Positions 30,381 to 46,002 of a stretch of DNA of 64,000 nucleotides are shown piece by piece. Numbering within the stretch: position 1 is the first letter of the stretch; each line of letters begins with the position of its first letter. The notes beneath the pieces were generated by a model, which was not told where the DNA came from, made no database searches, and was given only the letters and a program-made list of their open reading frames with translations. The position numbers were made by a program, and so were the translations under genes. Source of the DNA: Pterobdella sp. o SKG-2022 (taxonomy: Eukaryota; Annelida; Clitellata; Hirudinida; Piscicolidae); assembly GCA_964035795.1 (NCBI GenBank), contig OZ038326.1, forward strand, positions 1,187,061 to 1,251,060, written 5' to 3'.

Positions 30381-33300
30381 ATGAGCCTTCAAGAACTTGA
30401 TCGTAACTTGGAAAAGAGCATTCTTAAGGTATTTGCATCTGAGGAGGCATGAGTTGGAATAACAAGGAAGTAGCGAAGGTTACATTATGAAATACCCCAA
30501 TGTCTTGACGTGAGCAAATCTTCTACTGAAATGCTATAGATATTATATTTTTTCTTTTTTTTAGTTCAAGAAACAAATTTTTCTAATATTTTCAATAGGA
30601 TTTTGGTAGGTGCTTTGCTGGAATTTTATATTATTTTGTATTCTTCCCTGAAAAGAAAACCATTTTTTAGTCTATATCATTTTCATGTGATTATAAACCA
30701 TATACTCATCTTACTAGTTTCATATTTTTGGAAGTCTCACAGGTAAAACTTCCTAAGTTAAATGCCGTAATTTCCATTATTATCAGATATTTGATTAATA
30801 TATATGTTTTAACAAAAATAATGTTTGAATAACAAAAGTTTGAAGACATTTTTGGCCATTTTATTGTGCTGCAAATAATATAATAAGATAATTTACTTGT
30901 CATTTTCAAAAAATTATCTAAAATGCTAACGTTTCTACATCCGACATGAGCCATAGTCAAAGATGTCAACAAAGGGCTCTTATTGGCTGAAGAAGAAGCG
31001 AAAACGATTTTGATTGGCTGATGATTTTTTTTCAGTAATATTAGCGAATATTTAAGCTAAATGGCTACTATTGACTTAATTGGATAAAACGTTGAAAAAT
31101 AGCTGGAAAAATTTTAGTAAACTGTTTCATCAAATTTCGTTTTAACACTTTCAGACAGACACAGTCTTTGAGAAAAACTAAAATTTATGTTGAAACACTG
31201 GAAATCCTCTCAAAATTATATCACTAAAAGTTTGAAACTTCATAGGTATTTTGACTGATATAGATTGTACAAGTTTGAATGCACTTCCCACAAAATGAGT
31301 GTCTTTACCACTAGTTCTTCAAAACCCCAGCATGAGGTCAAACCTAGTGTTGATGATATTGAATTTTTAAAATTTTAATTATAATATTAAATCAAGCTCT
31401 ACAACAAAAGAACATTCATCACTTCATTCAATATCTTTTGTTGAAGAAATATATATTTTTACTGTTATTCTGTTATGTTGTGCGTTTTCTTAATAGTGTT
31501 TCCACGCGTATCTCCCCATTCAGGCCTTGAATGATTTTGAAAACGCTTACTACTATAATGCAAAACCTGACATGTATAAAGACTTCAGTTTTGAATCATA
31601 CAGTAAGAACAAGGGCGATAAAATGGCAGCTGATAAAGTGGATAATCTGAACGAATATAATCAAAACTGGAAAGTTCCATTTTTCAACTCGAACTACTTC
31701 AGCAACTGCAATGTAGTTTTCAACAACAGCAATCAAGGTTACACTGAAGAAAGCAAGAAAAATGGTTTTAGCAACACTAGTTGTAGTAGCTTGAGCAACA
31801 ACATAAACAACACAATCAACAATACACAAGATATGTCTTATACAAACTCTCCTTACAACCACAACGCACGCCTAACTTACAATTGGTGGTCGTTTACGCA
31901 TCAACATCTTCAACAACAACAACAACAACAACATCAACTACAACAACATCAACTACAACAACAACAACATTTTAAACCCTTTCAACACCACCCATATGAC
32001 GTGGCACTTAGTTATGAAACCTCTACAGCTTCATCATCTCCCGTCAACCATCCTATTACTTTTTCTCACGGGTTATCTTCAAGTTTGATTTTTACTTTTA
32101 ATCCAATTTTATTGAGTTTGATTTTTTCAGGTTTTATTTGTATTCTCATAAAAATTTTAAATGTGGATTAAGGTCTGAATATAGAAATGTCAAAGTGTTT
32201 TATTGAAATCTGTAATCTTTTCAAATTTAGAAGTTTTTTATTTGTTTTTGATAAAATTGAATTTTCTAATTAAAAAATATTTTCTTGTGCTCTGCCAATG
32301 TTCGTTTTTCTTCATTAATGTTTTAAATTTTTAAAATTCAAAGTTTTTTCTTATTTAATGCAATCACTTGAACAAATTTTTTTGAAAAATATAGTTTATT
32401 TTGGAGCTTTTTAAAATTTATCAAACCAATTGAAATCTTCTTTAATTCACATATTAATCTTTCCAGTTCAAGTCTATAGATTTGTATTTTGAACCTCAAT
32501 AATTTATGACAATGAATCAAGCCTCAATAAAATTAAACTAATATTATCTTAAAAACACAACAGAAACATGTAAATAATCAATTTAAATGAAAATAAAACT
32601 CAACCAATCAATCAAACAAGAAGACTCAATCTCCCCATCCAACACACATCAGTTTCTCCACGTATGAAAACCGTCGCAAGAACGCCACTCGGGAGTCGAC
32701 AAGCACCTTGAAAAACTGGCTGCAGGAGCACATGAGCAACCCTTACCCCAGCAAAGGAGAGAAGATCATGCTGGCCATTATAACCAAAATGACTCTCACT
32801 CAAGTTTGATTTCATCTGTTTATGGGTGTGTGTGTAATTTTGTGGTTTGTAGGCGGAGAACTATTGAAAAGTTTAAATACTATGTTTATGGGATGTGTGC
32901 TTTAGTTTTTGGTTTGTGTGTGTTAGAGTTGAATATATTGATTTTATTGAAGAATCCTTATGGTAGAGACATTTTTCTGTTTTTTATAATTTTGTTTTAA
33001 AAGTTGACGTATGGTATTTTTTTATATGGTCAAAATTTTTGTTTTAGTAACTGTAACATATGTTATACTAAGGTTTCAACTTGGTTTGCTAATGCGCGAA
33101 GAAGACTGAAGAAAGAGAGCAAGTTTTTTTGGCAACCAAAATCCAAAAACAACGAAAACAGCCTCAGGAATGAGAACGATGACGAAGAAGCTGATGATGA
33201 ATGTGAACTGTACCCAAGTGATAATTATCATAGTTATGTGAACAATGAAAAAGAAGATGTCACAAAACTTGAGTTTTCAAGCAATTCAAATCTATTAGAC

Positions 33301-33624
33301 TTCCAACATAAGCCTGAGAAAACTGATAAAGAAGGTTTGCAGAATATTAGTAAGTCCGATTATGCTTTTTCGCCAAGTTTTTGTGCGAATAAAATATTAA
33401 AAGTGAAGAAATTTAGTTATTGTGAGAAGGATTCTATAAGGGATGCTGAAGATGAAAAACAAGGAAAAAATGTAGATGATGTTAAAAGCAGGACAAAAGT
33501 TTTGAATTTTTACAAAAGTAAACAGAGTAATGAAAAGCAGATATTAAACTTGGATATGAATAATAACCATCAAAACTTCAACAAAGCCAACAAAAACAGT
33601 CTCCAAAGAGTCTCTGATAAGTGA
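30381..33624 (+). CDS. Irx: Iroquois-class TALE homeobox transcription factor
   Basis: DNA-binding patterning factor. Exons 30381-30428, 31524-32071, 32653-32803, 33073-33624; 432 residues, in phase. The TALE homeodomain spans exons 3 and 4: [40 protein letters not shown], then [15 protein letters not shown]. The [37 protein letters not shown] block is diagnostic of Iroquois rather than Meis, Pbx or Mohawk. Exon 2 is Asn-rich with a long Gln/His run (about residues 140-165). After the homeodomain comes an acidic stretch ([12 protein letters not shown]), as in other Irx proteins, then a Lys/Asn-rich tail. I did not find a clear Iro box. The 16-codon first exon is inferred from an ATG with a phase-0 donor (GTATTT); a different first exon is possible. 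AATAAA lies about 33 bp after the stop. Confidence 0.92.
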
Positions 33625-35053
33625 AAAAAACGAAAAAAAATTCAATGAAAGTTTGAAATAAAACCAGCAAAAAATGAAATCAAAAAAAAAATCATTATTT
33701 TAATATTTGTTTTCAGTTAATAACTTATTTTTGAAACGAAAACTAACATAAATGCTACTCATGAACACTTTATACAAAGACCGAAAAAAAAGATGCAAAC
33801 AAAAGAAACCAAATTGACGCCATATTGGCATTGTTGATTGATTCGTGATCACCGATTGCAATTAGAAAAACCGGAAAGAGACTGAAGCAGGCGCCATCTT
33901 TTAGGGATGTGCTTTTATAAAAAACAATCGATACTAGGTCTATTTTTTATATGTTTGTACACTATCTTTTAATCACAGAGCAAAATATTTCTGGTCGAAA
34001 TAATAAAATTATTTTTGCTTAACAATGACTAATGATAGCTTGAAATAATTATTTCAATTTTGGAAAATCATGTAATTATTCAAATAAAATTCTCATTTAT
34101 ATCAATTTTTGTTAATGCATTCTGAGCAAAACATCCAAAAAACAACCAATTCAGTTCATCGAATTATCATAAAAATCTACTGTGAAATTTCAACGTTCAT
34201 AATCCAAAAATCACTTCATCATGATAGCATAAATGCATCGAAGAATCTATTGGATAGCCATATAAACGGCATAATGGCCTAAAATAAAGTGTGCTGATTG
34301 GCTTATCTGATTGATTTACTATTTTCCCCATTGATGCAGTTTTAAAACGATATGACATGAAAAAATATAATTGAAACTCAATGTCATACAACATTATATT
34401 TTTATACTGAAATATATCATAATTCTAATATAATCTGTGAAGTTAACTTTTTTTAAACAATAAATTATGAAAATCAGCATTTATTCTCTATATAGATACT
34501 GTAAGGTTTGTAGCCTTTCACTTGTAATAAAGATTTAAAATAATTCAAGTTGTTTTAATTAGCGTTTAAATGGATTTTGAAACAGAGCTTCGTGTTATTA
34601 TTCAGTTAATAAAAGTGTTTGATTTAGTTTCTATTCTATCATGTTAATTCTTCTTTTATCATTTTATATTTTGTTTGTTTATCGTCATTTTTATATTTTT
34701 TATATTGTTTTATTTATCTTATTATTTTTTATTTCATCCCTGAACGGAAATATCGTGACGAATATTGTTACAATTAACAAATAATGCCACGAATAATCTA
34801 TACAAGTCAACAAAGTCTTGATATTTAATACTTCCGAGCAGAAATTGATAATAACACATCCTATTAATATTACTTAGAAATTTTTCATTTGAGAATTTCA
34901 AACGGAAAATCTTAAAATGACATGTTTTTTCATTTATTAAAATTTTTTTTTTTTTGAATTTTCGATTTTTTTTCATTTTTACGTATATAACTTGAAACAT
35001 GGAGATTATTTATTTATTTCACTTTTAAACATATTCAAAACAAAGAAAAAGCA
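33625..35053. other. Intergenic spacer downstream of Irx
   Basis: 1.4 kb, AT-rich. A patch at 33810-33910 is less AT-rich and has ATTG/CCGG-type motifs but no frame. No exon supported. Confidence 0.5.
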
Positions 35054-37000
<1,947 letters not shown>

Positions 37001-37029
37001 CTGGGGGCTCTCAGGTACTCACTGTCGCT

Positions 37030-37152
37030 GATATAAGAATATTTAATTTAATTTAATAATGACATTTAATTCAATTTACTAATAATATTTTATTTAATAA
37101 GAATATTTAATTTAATTTAATAATAAGAATATTTAATTTATAATATACCTTT
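37030..37152. repeat. AT-rich imperfect tandem repeat
   Basis: About three imperfect copies of a roughly 25-40 bp unit containing AATATTTAATTTAATTTAAT. It lies between the tentative minus gene and the small plus gene. Confidence 0.7.
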
Positions 37153-37609
37153 AAATAATAATCACAATATTCAATTCAGGATAAATAATATTTTCAGCAG
37201 AAATATGACATAATATAAATGTTTTATAAACACCTCATTGATATTTTTTAGCAGAAATGTATTATATTATTGATAAAGATAGAATCTAATAAAAGTTATA
37301 ATGTTTTGAACGTATAATTTTATATAGTATAACATAACATATAACATCAAATGATAGCTTATAATGAAATTTGATGACGAAAGACATGGTTAAAAAATAT
37401 TCAATCAAGTTCAAATCTAAACACACGTCACTGTGTTTAAAAGTTATTCAAACCAAAACATCCACACAACTAACGTTAAAAGTACACTCAATAGAGTCCC
37501 CAAAATTGAACTCAACCTCTAGCATAACAAGAAATCTCACTCAATTTGAATATTTTATCAATAAAAAAATAAAGTTATTAAGTATTTTGTCAATTAATTA
37601 ATACCCAAA

Positions 37610-37995
37610 ATGGGGGCTGGTGGGAAACCCAAGAAAAAAAAGAAGAATATAGTCAAAACAGATTGCAGGTATTTACAGTTGAAAGTTCACATCATGTTCA
37701 CTTTTGTTCGAGACTTGCGCTGTGTCTTGACTGAAATCACCCAGTTAGAGGCGTCGAGCACCACCGGAATGAGTATAAACTCTAGACTTTTGCTAGGAGA
37801 GCATGCCAAATATACAGCTTACGACAAGTATATAACTTTTGTGCTGAGTTTTCAAATGTTTCTCATTATAATGGTTTTAATAAAAAAAATATTGAATTGT
37901 AAGACATTTGAATTTTATTATAGATAATTATTTATCAGAATATTATGTGTTCAGAAATTATACTTTATCTGTGTCCTTGCAGTTCTTGCCGATGA
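37610..37995 (+). CDS. Tentative small Lys-rich-start protein, unrecognised
   Basis: Exons 37610-37827 and 37983-37995 give about 76 residues; reading on without splicing gives 105. The start MGAGGKPKKKKKNIVK is followed by a conserved-looking stretch, VHIMFTFVRDLRCVLTEITQ then LEASSTTGMSINSRLLLGEH. The codon composition there (GC-rich relative to flanks, CpG-containing) suggests real coding. I do not recognise the family. The donor is GTATAT at 37828. The tail in the unspliced reading is hydrophobic and intron-like, so splicing is preferred. It may be a fragment of a larger gene whose other exons I missed. Confidence 0.42.
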
Positions 37996-38874
37996 AGGTC
38001 GAAGTTGATGAAAAATGAATTTATGCTGGAAATATGATGCAAAAATTTAATTTTTTAAATCTTCAAATAAATTTGAAGAATCCTTATTGTGATTTCTTGT
38101 TTTGCTGGGCAGTGTTGAAAAAAGTCAGCTTGAAGTATTCGAGGGAAATAATAGCCTAGGTTGAAAAAAACAATTAATTCTCAAAAAACTAACAACCACT
38201 GGATCGTTTTATTTAAAAAAAAGCTTTCGTAGCGCAACTCAATAGTGTTAACAACTAATTTTTGTTAATAATTTAATGAAATCAACCACTTTCCACTGAT
38301 TTATAACTAGTTCAGACACCCTGTCAGTTATTATACACCGTCTGTCTTACAAATCTATTAAGTACTGAAGAAATTCACAATTTCGTCTAAAAAGTTAGCA
38401 TTTAGACAAAATGAATGAATAGATGAAGTTCATATTTTGACTGATTCGCTGTAAAACCTTACAGCATAAGTGCTTGTAAAGAAGCGCCAACCTATTTCGT
38501 TTGTTCTGATTGGTTGCATTGAAAATTCAATTATCGAGCATTATCAACTGCTTATAAACTTAGTATTATTCAGTTTTCAAACTCACTTATAGTTTGGAAA
38601 AAAAATTCATTGTATAAAACTTGTAAATTATTTTTACTTATTTTACTGAAAATTAACTTTTATTCTGCCTTGATTAGTTGTATAAAAAATGTAAAAATTA
38701 TAATTCAATGTAAGAAATTTATTTTGGAGTTTCACTGAAATATTTTTTGCGTTGTGTAACACCCATTCACTTATACAAAAATTTTTCTGGTTATTGTATG
38801 ATGAATTTCTATTATCAGTAATATATAAAATTACGATTTCAAAAACTTTATTCAAAACTAAAAACAAATATTTT
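37996..38874. other. Convergent spacer small gene / ZRSR
   Basis: About 880 bp, AT-rich, no exon seen. A minus-strand AATAAA at 38847-38852 lies just past the ZRSR stop. ATTGG motifs occur near 38505. Confidence 0.55.
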
Positions 38875-41800
38875 TCAGTCTTTTTTTCGTTTTTTACTTT
38901 TTTTCTCTTTTGGTCTACTTTTTGAAGTTTTTCTCGATTTTTTTTTATATTTGTCGTTATGTTTTTCTTGTTTTTTATCTCTATGACCATCTACACCTTC
39001 TTCATCTTTTCTTGATTTTTTGCAAGGTGACAGCCCAGTTCTTTTTCCATGATAATATCTTTTTCCGTACCTCCTTCTTTCTCTCGTCTCACCATCAAAT
39101 CTTCTATCACCCTTCCTCACATTAGAATCTTTAATATCATCTTCAACTACACGTTTCAATTTTCTTTCAGCAGTGGCAACACTGAAAGCATCACTGCATC
39201 GATGGTTGTTGAATGGGTGGATATAATTGCATCTCTGCCCTTTGTGGCATCTGCCCATCAAATATAAGCCTGAGATGAGGAAAGGATAAGTTTTGAGATC
39301 ATAAAATGGATGTCAAACATTAGAGATTTCACTCATCATCATGTGTTGATCAAAATTAAGTATTATTTATAGAAAAATCAAAATAAAATTTTTATAAAAA
39401 ATTCTGAAAGTGAATTTTTTACTAGAATGCACCACAATCAGACAAATATGAGCGATTAAGCTGCAAAGTAAAGATTCAAGTGTAAGTAGAACCATAGAAA
39501 AATCAAGACTTACCGCAAATGGCTTGGGACCAGCTAGGAATGGCGACGAAGACACATGATAATTGCCTTTTGTCAAACCATCTGCCATTGAAGATCTCAT
39601 AAGCCTTTTCCGCATCTCTCTTCCTAGTGGGTTTTAAAAATAAATATAATTATTATATACAAAAAACTAAATATAATTTAAACAAATAAAAAATTAAGAC
39701 TGAAACTAATATTGGAAAATGTATGAAAAATAAAAAAAACAAAAAAAGTAAAGCTAACTAGCAATAAACACCAGCCAACTGACCTCTCGTACTGTACATA
39801 GAGATTGCCCCTAAGGTGGTGTGAGGTGTTGGCACACACAACGAACCTGCTCACCCTTCCCACCCTGCTCATTTCAGGCCTCACATCGCAGTAAAAGTCT
39901 TCGTACTCCTTTTCTAAATCTCTCTCATCATACTGCAATGCTATGTCTGGTGGAGATAGATAGATAATATTTAAAAAAATGAAAGATTAAATTAAAAACG
40001 AATATCAAATAAATGAATAATGATTGAAAAATAAATAAAAAAAAGATAATAATAAACTAAACGACCTTAAACTCAAGAAATTATTAAAAAGCCAACCATC
40101 ATCACCATCCTCATACTCTCTCCATCCATGATCCAGATGGAAGGATGCAAACATATTTTTTATCATTATCACATTGCTAGTGCTGGCTAGTGGGTGGTTC
40201 TTTGAACAGCTGGCAATAAGAAATTTAATATTATAATATCTATCTGATATGACCAGTTCAACAAACTTTCACAAAGACATGTTTCTCAACATGGCTTTTG
40301 TATACTATTCATGGAGAGTTCAATTACTATTTGATTTTGTTTAAAAAGATTTAAAAAATGATTGAGAGATTTAAAAGAGCGAAAATATTTTAAAATTGAC
40401 TGCAATGTTTTGGAAACTGATTGAAACAATTTAAAAAATGATCAAACACTTTTATAATATAAACAGGCATGGTGGAAATGTTTTGACCTCCATCACTTTA
40501 TCAAAACATTATCATGAAGTTGATGAACATAACAACACTGATACAGATTTCATTAAAAATTGAAATAACTCCACTTTACCAAAGCCATAATAGGAGGAAA
40601 ACAATATCCAGTCCAACAAATCACCAACCTCAAACCAAAACGACATGCTCCAACTCTGGCATAGAAAGGGCAGTCATCTTCCTCATCCTCATGGTGTGAT
40701 GAAGATAGAGGCAAGTTGGGGTTGTGCCAGGGTGTTGTGCCTCTTGGTAGGTTTTGCTGCATGATTTTGTTTGGTTGTGTGTGTATGGACATGTTTTTTG
40801 TTTGTGTTGGTGTTTAATGTTATTTGAGCATCTAGTTGATAGTGGATTTAATATATCTACTTTGTGTATATTTGATTTGTATTTTATTTAGTTTAAATTG
40901 TGTTTTATATCAACTGTTATTTCACTGTAGATCTTTGAATAAATTTTAGCACAAATTGTAATTCCATAATTCAACTAATTTATATTTGTATAAATGTATA
41001 AAAAACACTGATTCAATAAAAACTGTATATTAGAAATAATAATTATACATGTGATAGGTTGAAAAGATCTTGGGTGGTTGAGGGTGTAAAAATTAAGGAA
41101 AATTTATCTTTTTGATTTTAATAATATTAATGTCAACGGAAACAATAATAATAAAATAATAATAACGTAAATAAAAATTAATGATGGTAATAATAATATA
41201 GTATTGATAAGAGGATATAGATCCAGGGTAGGATACTTTCAAAAGACTTTCTTTCTTTTTTTCTTCTTCTTCTTTCATTTTTTCCAATTCTTTTTCCTTT
41301 TTTTCTAACAATGCTAAAATCTGTTTCTAGTGAAATGGATAAGAAAAACAATAATTGAAATGAAATTAGTCATAATTATGAAAAATACTTGTTCTTCTTC
41401 ACGTTTTTTGACTTCTCTTTCCTCTCTTTCTGTTTTCTTTTTAAATTCAGTTTGAGCTATTTTTTCTTTTTCTTTCCATTCTTCTTCTGCTTTTCTGAAA
41501 TTAAAAATAGTAAGATTGAATTAAATGTAATAAAAATTTTTTTTAAACCTTTTTAGTATAATTTCTTCTTCAGTCTCCAGTAATTCAACTTCTTCATCTT
41601 CTGTTGTGTCTAAGCAATATATTGAATAAAACAGTTTTAAACTCTTTCCCGAATCAAAATAATGTCAAATTAAAAAAAAATAAAATTTTTTAAAGTAAAT
41701 AAAAACTCACTTTTTGTTCTTTCTTTTGCTTCTTGAATTCTTTTTTCTTTTCTTTTGAGCTTTTTTTGAAGTGCTTTCCATTTTTTATGACTAAAATAAT

Positions 41801-41891
41801 GAAAAATTTAAAAATACAGAAATATGGAAATATTTCTAAGATAAAAAGCAAACCTCAATTTTGTAACTTGCGTATTCTCTAGAATTTCCAT
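38875..41891 (-). CDS. ZRSR2: ZRSR2/Urp U2AF35-related splicing factor
   Basis: 3' splice-site recognition protein; in animals it serves the minor (U12) spliceosome. Ten exons: 41891-41854, 41790-41711, 41609-41549, 41494-41389, 41320-41237, 40756-40629, 40209-40097, 39946-39784, 39623-39514, 39269-38875; 425 residues, phases exact. The N-terminus KKWKALQKKLKRKEKRIQEA is followed by a long Glu/Lys coiled coil and TTPWHNPNLP. The first CCCH zinc finger is CPFYARVGACRFGLSCSKNH. The UHM/RRM core runs through MFASFHLDHGWREYEDGDDD, HLRGNLYVQYER and AYEIFNGRWFDKRQLSCVFV. The second zinc finger is CGLYLMGRCHKGQRCNYIH. The tail is Arg/Lys-rich rather than RS-rich. Donors include GTTGGT (exon 6), GTTGGC (exon 7) and GTATCCTA (exon 5). 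AATAAA lies about 23 bp past the stop. It is divergent from the next gene across 211 bp. Confidence 0.95.
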
Positions 41892-42102
41892 TTGTTGGGT
41901 CTTTGAACTTAAATTAACTTTTACATTCTTAAAAGCTACAAAAGTTTTAACTTGATAAAATAAAAATTTTTCATGAGTTATTCATTGAAGCTTTGGATTT
42001 TTAAATGTATAAAATAAATTACAAAAAAATATGCTCTTTTAAAAGATTTCTAATGATTGCACAATATGCACCAATTCATTTGAGCAAAACTTTTTTTGAA
42101 AA
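41892..42102. promoter_or_regulatory. Bidirectional promoter candidate, ZRSR / unknown gene
   Basis: 211 bp between divergent start codons, the shortest such spacer in the window. AT-rich; no distinct core element recognised. Confidence 0.5.
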
Positions 42103-44931
42103 ATGTATCGTAAAGGTCTTCCAGACATTGGTGAAGTTGTAAAAAATGTAATTATTTGTTTTTTATAATGAATTTCTTGTCTTTCTAACTTTTGTAAACT
42201 TTCAAAAGGTATTTGAAAAAGAGCTAGAACTCAATATTGAAGACCAGTTCTTGCGGATAGATGATATAGAGGAGATATTAAGAGATGAGCCTGAAATCTG
42301 GGATGATGAACCTAGAAAAAATATTTTTGGCTATCCCACAAGACCCCTCTACAGGGAACTTGGAGCAAGATTGCAGGAATGGATGCTGACTGGGTATTTT
42401 GATTATAAAACCAGTTTACCTATTAACAAGACGTATTTTAAATATTTATCGAATAATGATAATGAACTTTCACGCATTTCTATTTTGATTACCATGTACT
42501 TAATTCATTCTAGTGCTTGTCCTTCAAAAGCTCTGCCAAAGTATTTTATGCTGGATGAAGTAGAAGAAAATTGGAAAAGGTATGTTTATACATGTGTTTT
42601 TATACATGAAAAATTATTTTTTAAATATACATAGAAAATTATTTATTAATAAATATCCATCCAACCTGAATAACTTGGAATAGTTAAGCTCATATAATTG
42701 AATATATATTATAAGATCGGAAATTATATCCATTTAAGTAATGATTTTGTAAAACCACGTTTGATGATGAAATATTTTTAAAAAATCTAAATTTGATTCG
42801 TTGAAAAATTTATTGATTAATCAATCAATTGGTTGATTATTTGAATACTTGATTAATCAAACCTTAACCCAGAAATGAAGTGATAAAAAAATATCAGAGA
42901 AGATAACCTCGATTGGCTCTCTGCATTCTCTATGGAGCTATGACCAACTCACATACAGCATCCACAGCTTACTCAAAGTTTTCAACTCTTATATAGAAAT
43001 TTATTTTATAGATTTTAAACAGTCATTTTCTTAGGTTTTCATAAAAAATTGTAAATGGTAAGAAATTTTAATCTATAAGCTAAGTAGAAAAATTCAATGG
43101 AGTCCAGCAACTTGGGCAGTGAAAATTAATAAATTGGGTGAAATAAAGAAAAGGTTAGCTCATTTAAAAATTCAGTGACCCCTTGAAAAAGGAAAGACAC
43201 TGACTTTAATAAAACAATATTCAAAATCTCACAACATAAAAGATCACACACACACAATGGTACAAACAGATGCTGGGCAAGCCTGGAATCTTGAACTTGC
43301 TGGGCATGAGAAACACGTTTGGAAGCAAGAAGTTTTTTGCTCCACCAAAAAAGGCTCTTATCGCTAGCTTCAATGAAAGCAAGTGTGCCACATTAAGATT
43401 TTAAAATATTATTTTTTTTGTTTTTTTTATAGTTATAGTTATAAGTTTTTGTTTTTTTTCTATTTGTATCATTTTACATTAATCATTATATAAATTTTCA
43501 TTACTATCAGTGCTATTTGCCTCATCGTCATTAAAATAGATACCCGATGACCTTACTATTTTCTGCACAACTGACACCCAATAACGCAGTACGGAAGGCT
43601 CTATGCTCACAGTGGGTGGTCGAGCTCTTAGCAAACATTTCCATAGAGATGAGTCATCTTCATGGTGGGGGTCGTGCAGAGGAAGTTGGTGTTTGTGTTT
43701 TTGTGTGTGCATTTCTTTTTGGTTGTGCTTGTTTTATTTTATCTTTGTGGATGTTTTTAGTTTTTTTTGTTCCTATTTCATTTTTTCGAATGTTTTTAGT
43801 TTTTTTAATATGCCTTTTTAATTTTTTTTGTGTCTTTCCGATTTTTGCTTATTCTCGTTAGTTGAAAGGATATTCAGTTAATCAGGTACTAATTATAATT
43901 CATACTTAATTCCCATCATACTAAATGACAATGTTCTTGATTATGTTGTTGCTATTTATGATAGTTATTCTGGTAATAATAATAATAACTTCAGCAAACT
44001 TCTCAAAACTCTTTCATTGCTAAGTCATCATAAATTGAACGTTTTTGAAGCAAATTTTGTTTGTAAATTGCGCGCTCTATAAATCTCAATAATAACAATA
44101 ATAATTAAAACAATATTGACTGATAATCACAACAATAATACTACTACTACTATCACAAAAACATCACCAGCTGACGCCGATAAGAACAACTACGCCGAGA
44201 AGAAGATGCTGGAGATCGTAGAGCATGCCACCTGGATCAACATTCACCAGATCGCTGTATGTGTCTCCACTTGTTTGTGTCCTTTGCTTTGAAGCTTTGT
44301 GTGTGTTTATTAAGTGTAAAAGTTTTTATTCGTTTGTGTATGTATATCATTCTGTAATTATTTTCATGCCTCTCTGCCTTGTCCATTGTTTTAAATAAAT
44401 AAAAATCTAAGTGAATTATACTGCTGTACATGTCCCAGTAGCTTATTTTCATAAATGAGATGAAATTTTATCTGATATGCTATTACGAAATAGGACCTGT
44501 TAAACATAGTTAACTGAATGACTTGAGGGTCGACTTGCTCATTCAACCATTGTTTTACAGGGTCGCGTACTGATCGTTGAAATAAGACAAGAAAATGGTA
44601 GGTGCTCATAATTTTAAAATTTTTTTCATAATTTGCTTCAATATCACGCTATATTTATTATTCTTGACGAAATATCACGTGTTTTTATTTAACCAAAAAT
44701 ATCTACATGACTTCATGGTATAAAAAGGCGCACGAATGCTATGAAGAATAGGTGTGGCCTAACTCTTAAAACTAATTTCATTATAATCTAATTCTTAATC
44801 ATATTGAACAATAACTCCACATGTTGCATCTTGAAGGGTACGGAGTGCGGTGGACGAACGATGGTAAACAGTTTAGGGGATTTTTAGAGCCGCAGATGAA
44901 GAATGGCCATGAGGTTGGATGGAGGCACTGA
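42103..44931 (+). CDS. Unrecognised eukaryotic protein, conserved-looking C-terminus
   Basis: Exons 42103-42147, 42209-42579, (42903-42977), 43243-43382, 43540-43684, 44185-44256, 44561-44597, 44837-44931; about 325 residues. Exon 1 starts MYRKGLPDIGEVVKN. Exon 2 is acidic then aromatic, with ILRDEPEIWDDEP and GYPTRPLYRELGARLQEWML. Later exons give QWYKQMLGKPGILNLLGMRN, LTPNNAVRKALCSQWVVELL and MLEIVEHATWINIHQIAG. The end is GYGVRWTNDGKQFRGFLEPQ MKNGHEVGWRH. The last blocks look like a strongly constrained domain, but I cannot name the family. From exon 4 onward phases close. The exon 2 to exon 3 join does not close with the strong donor GTATGT (phase 2 into phase 0), so a small exon is missing or the donor is GTAGAA at 42560-42565. 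An alternative exon 5/6 junction (GTTG/GTGTTT with acceptor at 44170) is also in phase. Confidence 0.68.
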
Positions 44932-46002
44932 AGCTGCAATCACCATTGTTTGGTGATTCAAAAGGGTGAAGTTGAGTATGATAATTTGTATGTTTATCTC
45001 TTCATCATGATCTCCACATCATTTTAAAAAAAGCATTCAAATTCACTATAAAATTATCAGATAATGATTTTAAAGTGAATCTACATGCTTTGGGAATTTA
45101 TATTTTTTTGAAAATTTTGTTCAACTCCTCCACGTTGTTTGTAGGGTTATATTCATAATCATTTTTTTCGTTTTTGAATATAACTAAAAACTTGTTCAGG
45201 ATTTTTGTGAGTTTCAACTACTGAACCTCTTGAAGAATTGTTTTTTGTTTATATTCCAAATTTACTCTTCGGTGATTCAAATATTTGTATATTCATTATT
45301 ATTTTTGTAGAGAAAAACTCATTTACAACTTTTTGAATAATTAGCCTCCAAATGTGAATCATAAAAACTAATTAGTTACCTGATGATGATATGGGAAATA
45401 TATCGAAAAGTTTCGTTTAAATAATAAATTATATTAATTTTTTATGGTTTCCTTTTTAAACTGTTCACGTGATAAATTTTTGAAATAATATATAACTTTA
45501 TTTAATCTTTTATTGTTGTTTTATATTCGCTTTTATTTATCCTTCAAAAATCTTGATTCATAATTTAGTCTTGAGTATCTTGAAGTTATGTGGCTTCATT
45601 TTGTCCCGTTCAACATCGTGTTAGCGTTAATATATCATGTTTATAATGGAGATAATATTGAATATAATTTTGTTAGCGTATTTTTAATGAAGATGATGTT
45701 AAATAAAACGACAAATTTTTATTGTCTTTCACAAAACTTGGTAAATTTATTGGATATGGTCAGGTTATTGACTTTAATTCCATATTTTCTAAAAATATAT
45801 ATTAATATTGAATTCTATTTATAGAAATTTTAGTTTTAATATTTTAATTGTTTATAATTTAAAATTTTTTTTACTTAATTCTTAATGTCAAATTTTTATA
45901 TCAAATTATATTTATATGCAGAAAGTGTTTTATATTTAAGGTATCATAGAATAAAAAGCTTGATGTCTTCAGAATCGAAACCTCACAATTATCACAAGCA
46001 TG

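Noticed and set aside
43479..43712. 77-residue minus-strand frame ending NSTDSNENLYND
   Set aside because: It looked like a C-terminal exon, but the plus strand over the same bases gives an AG/GT-bounded exon that joins its neighbours in phase.
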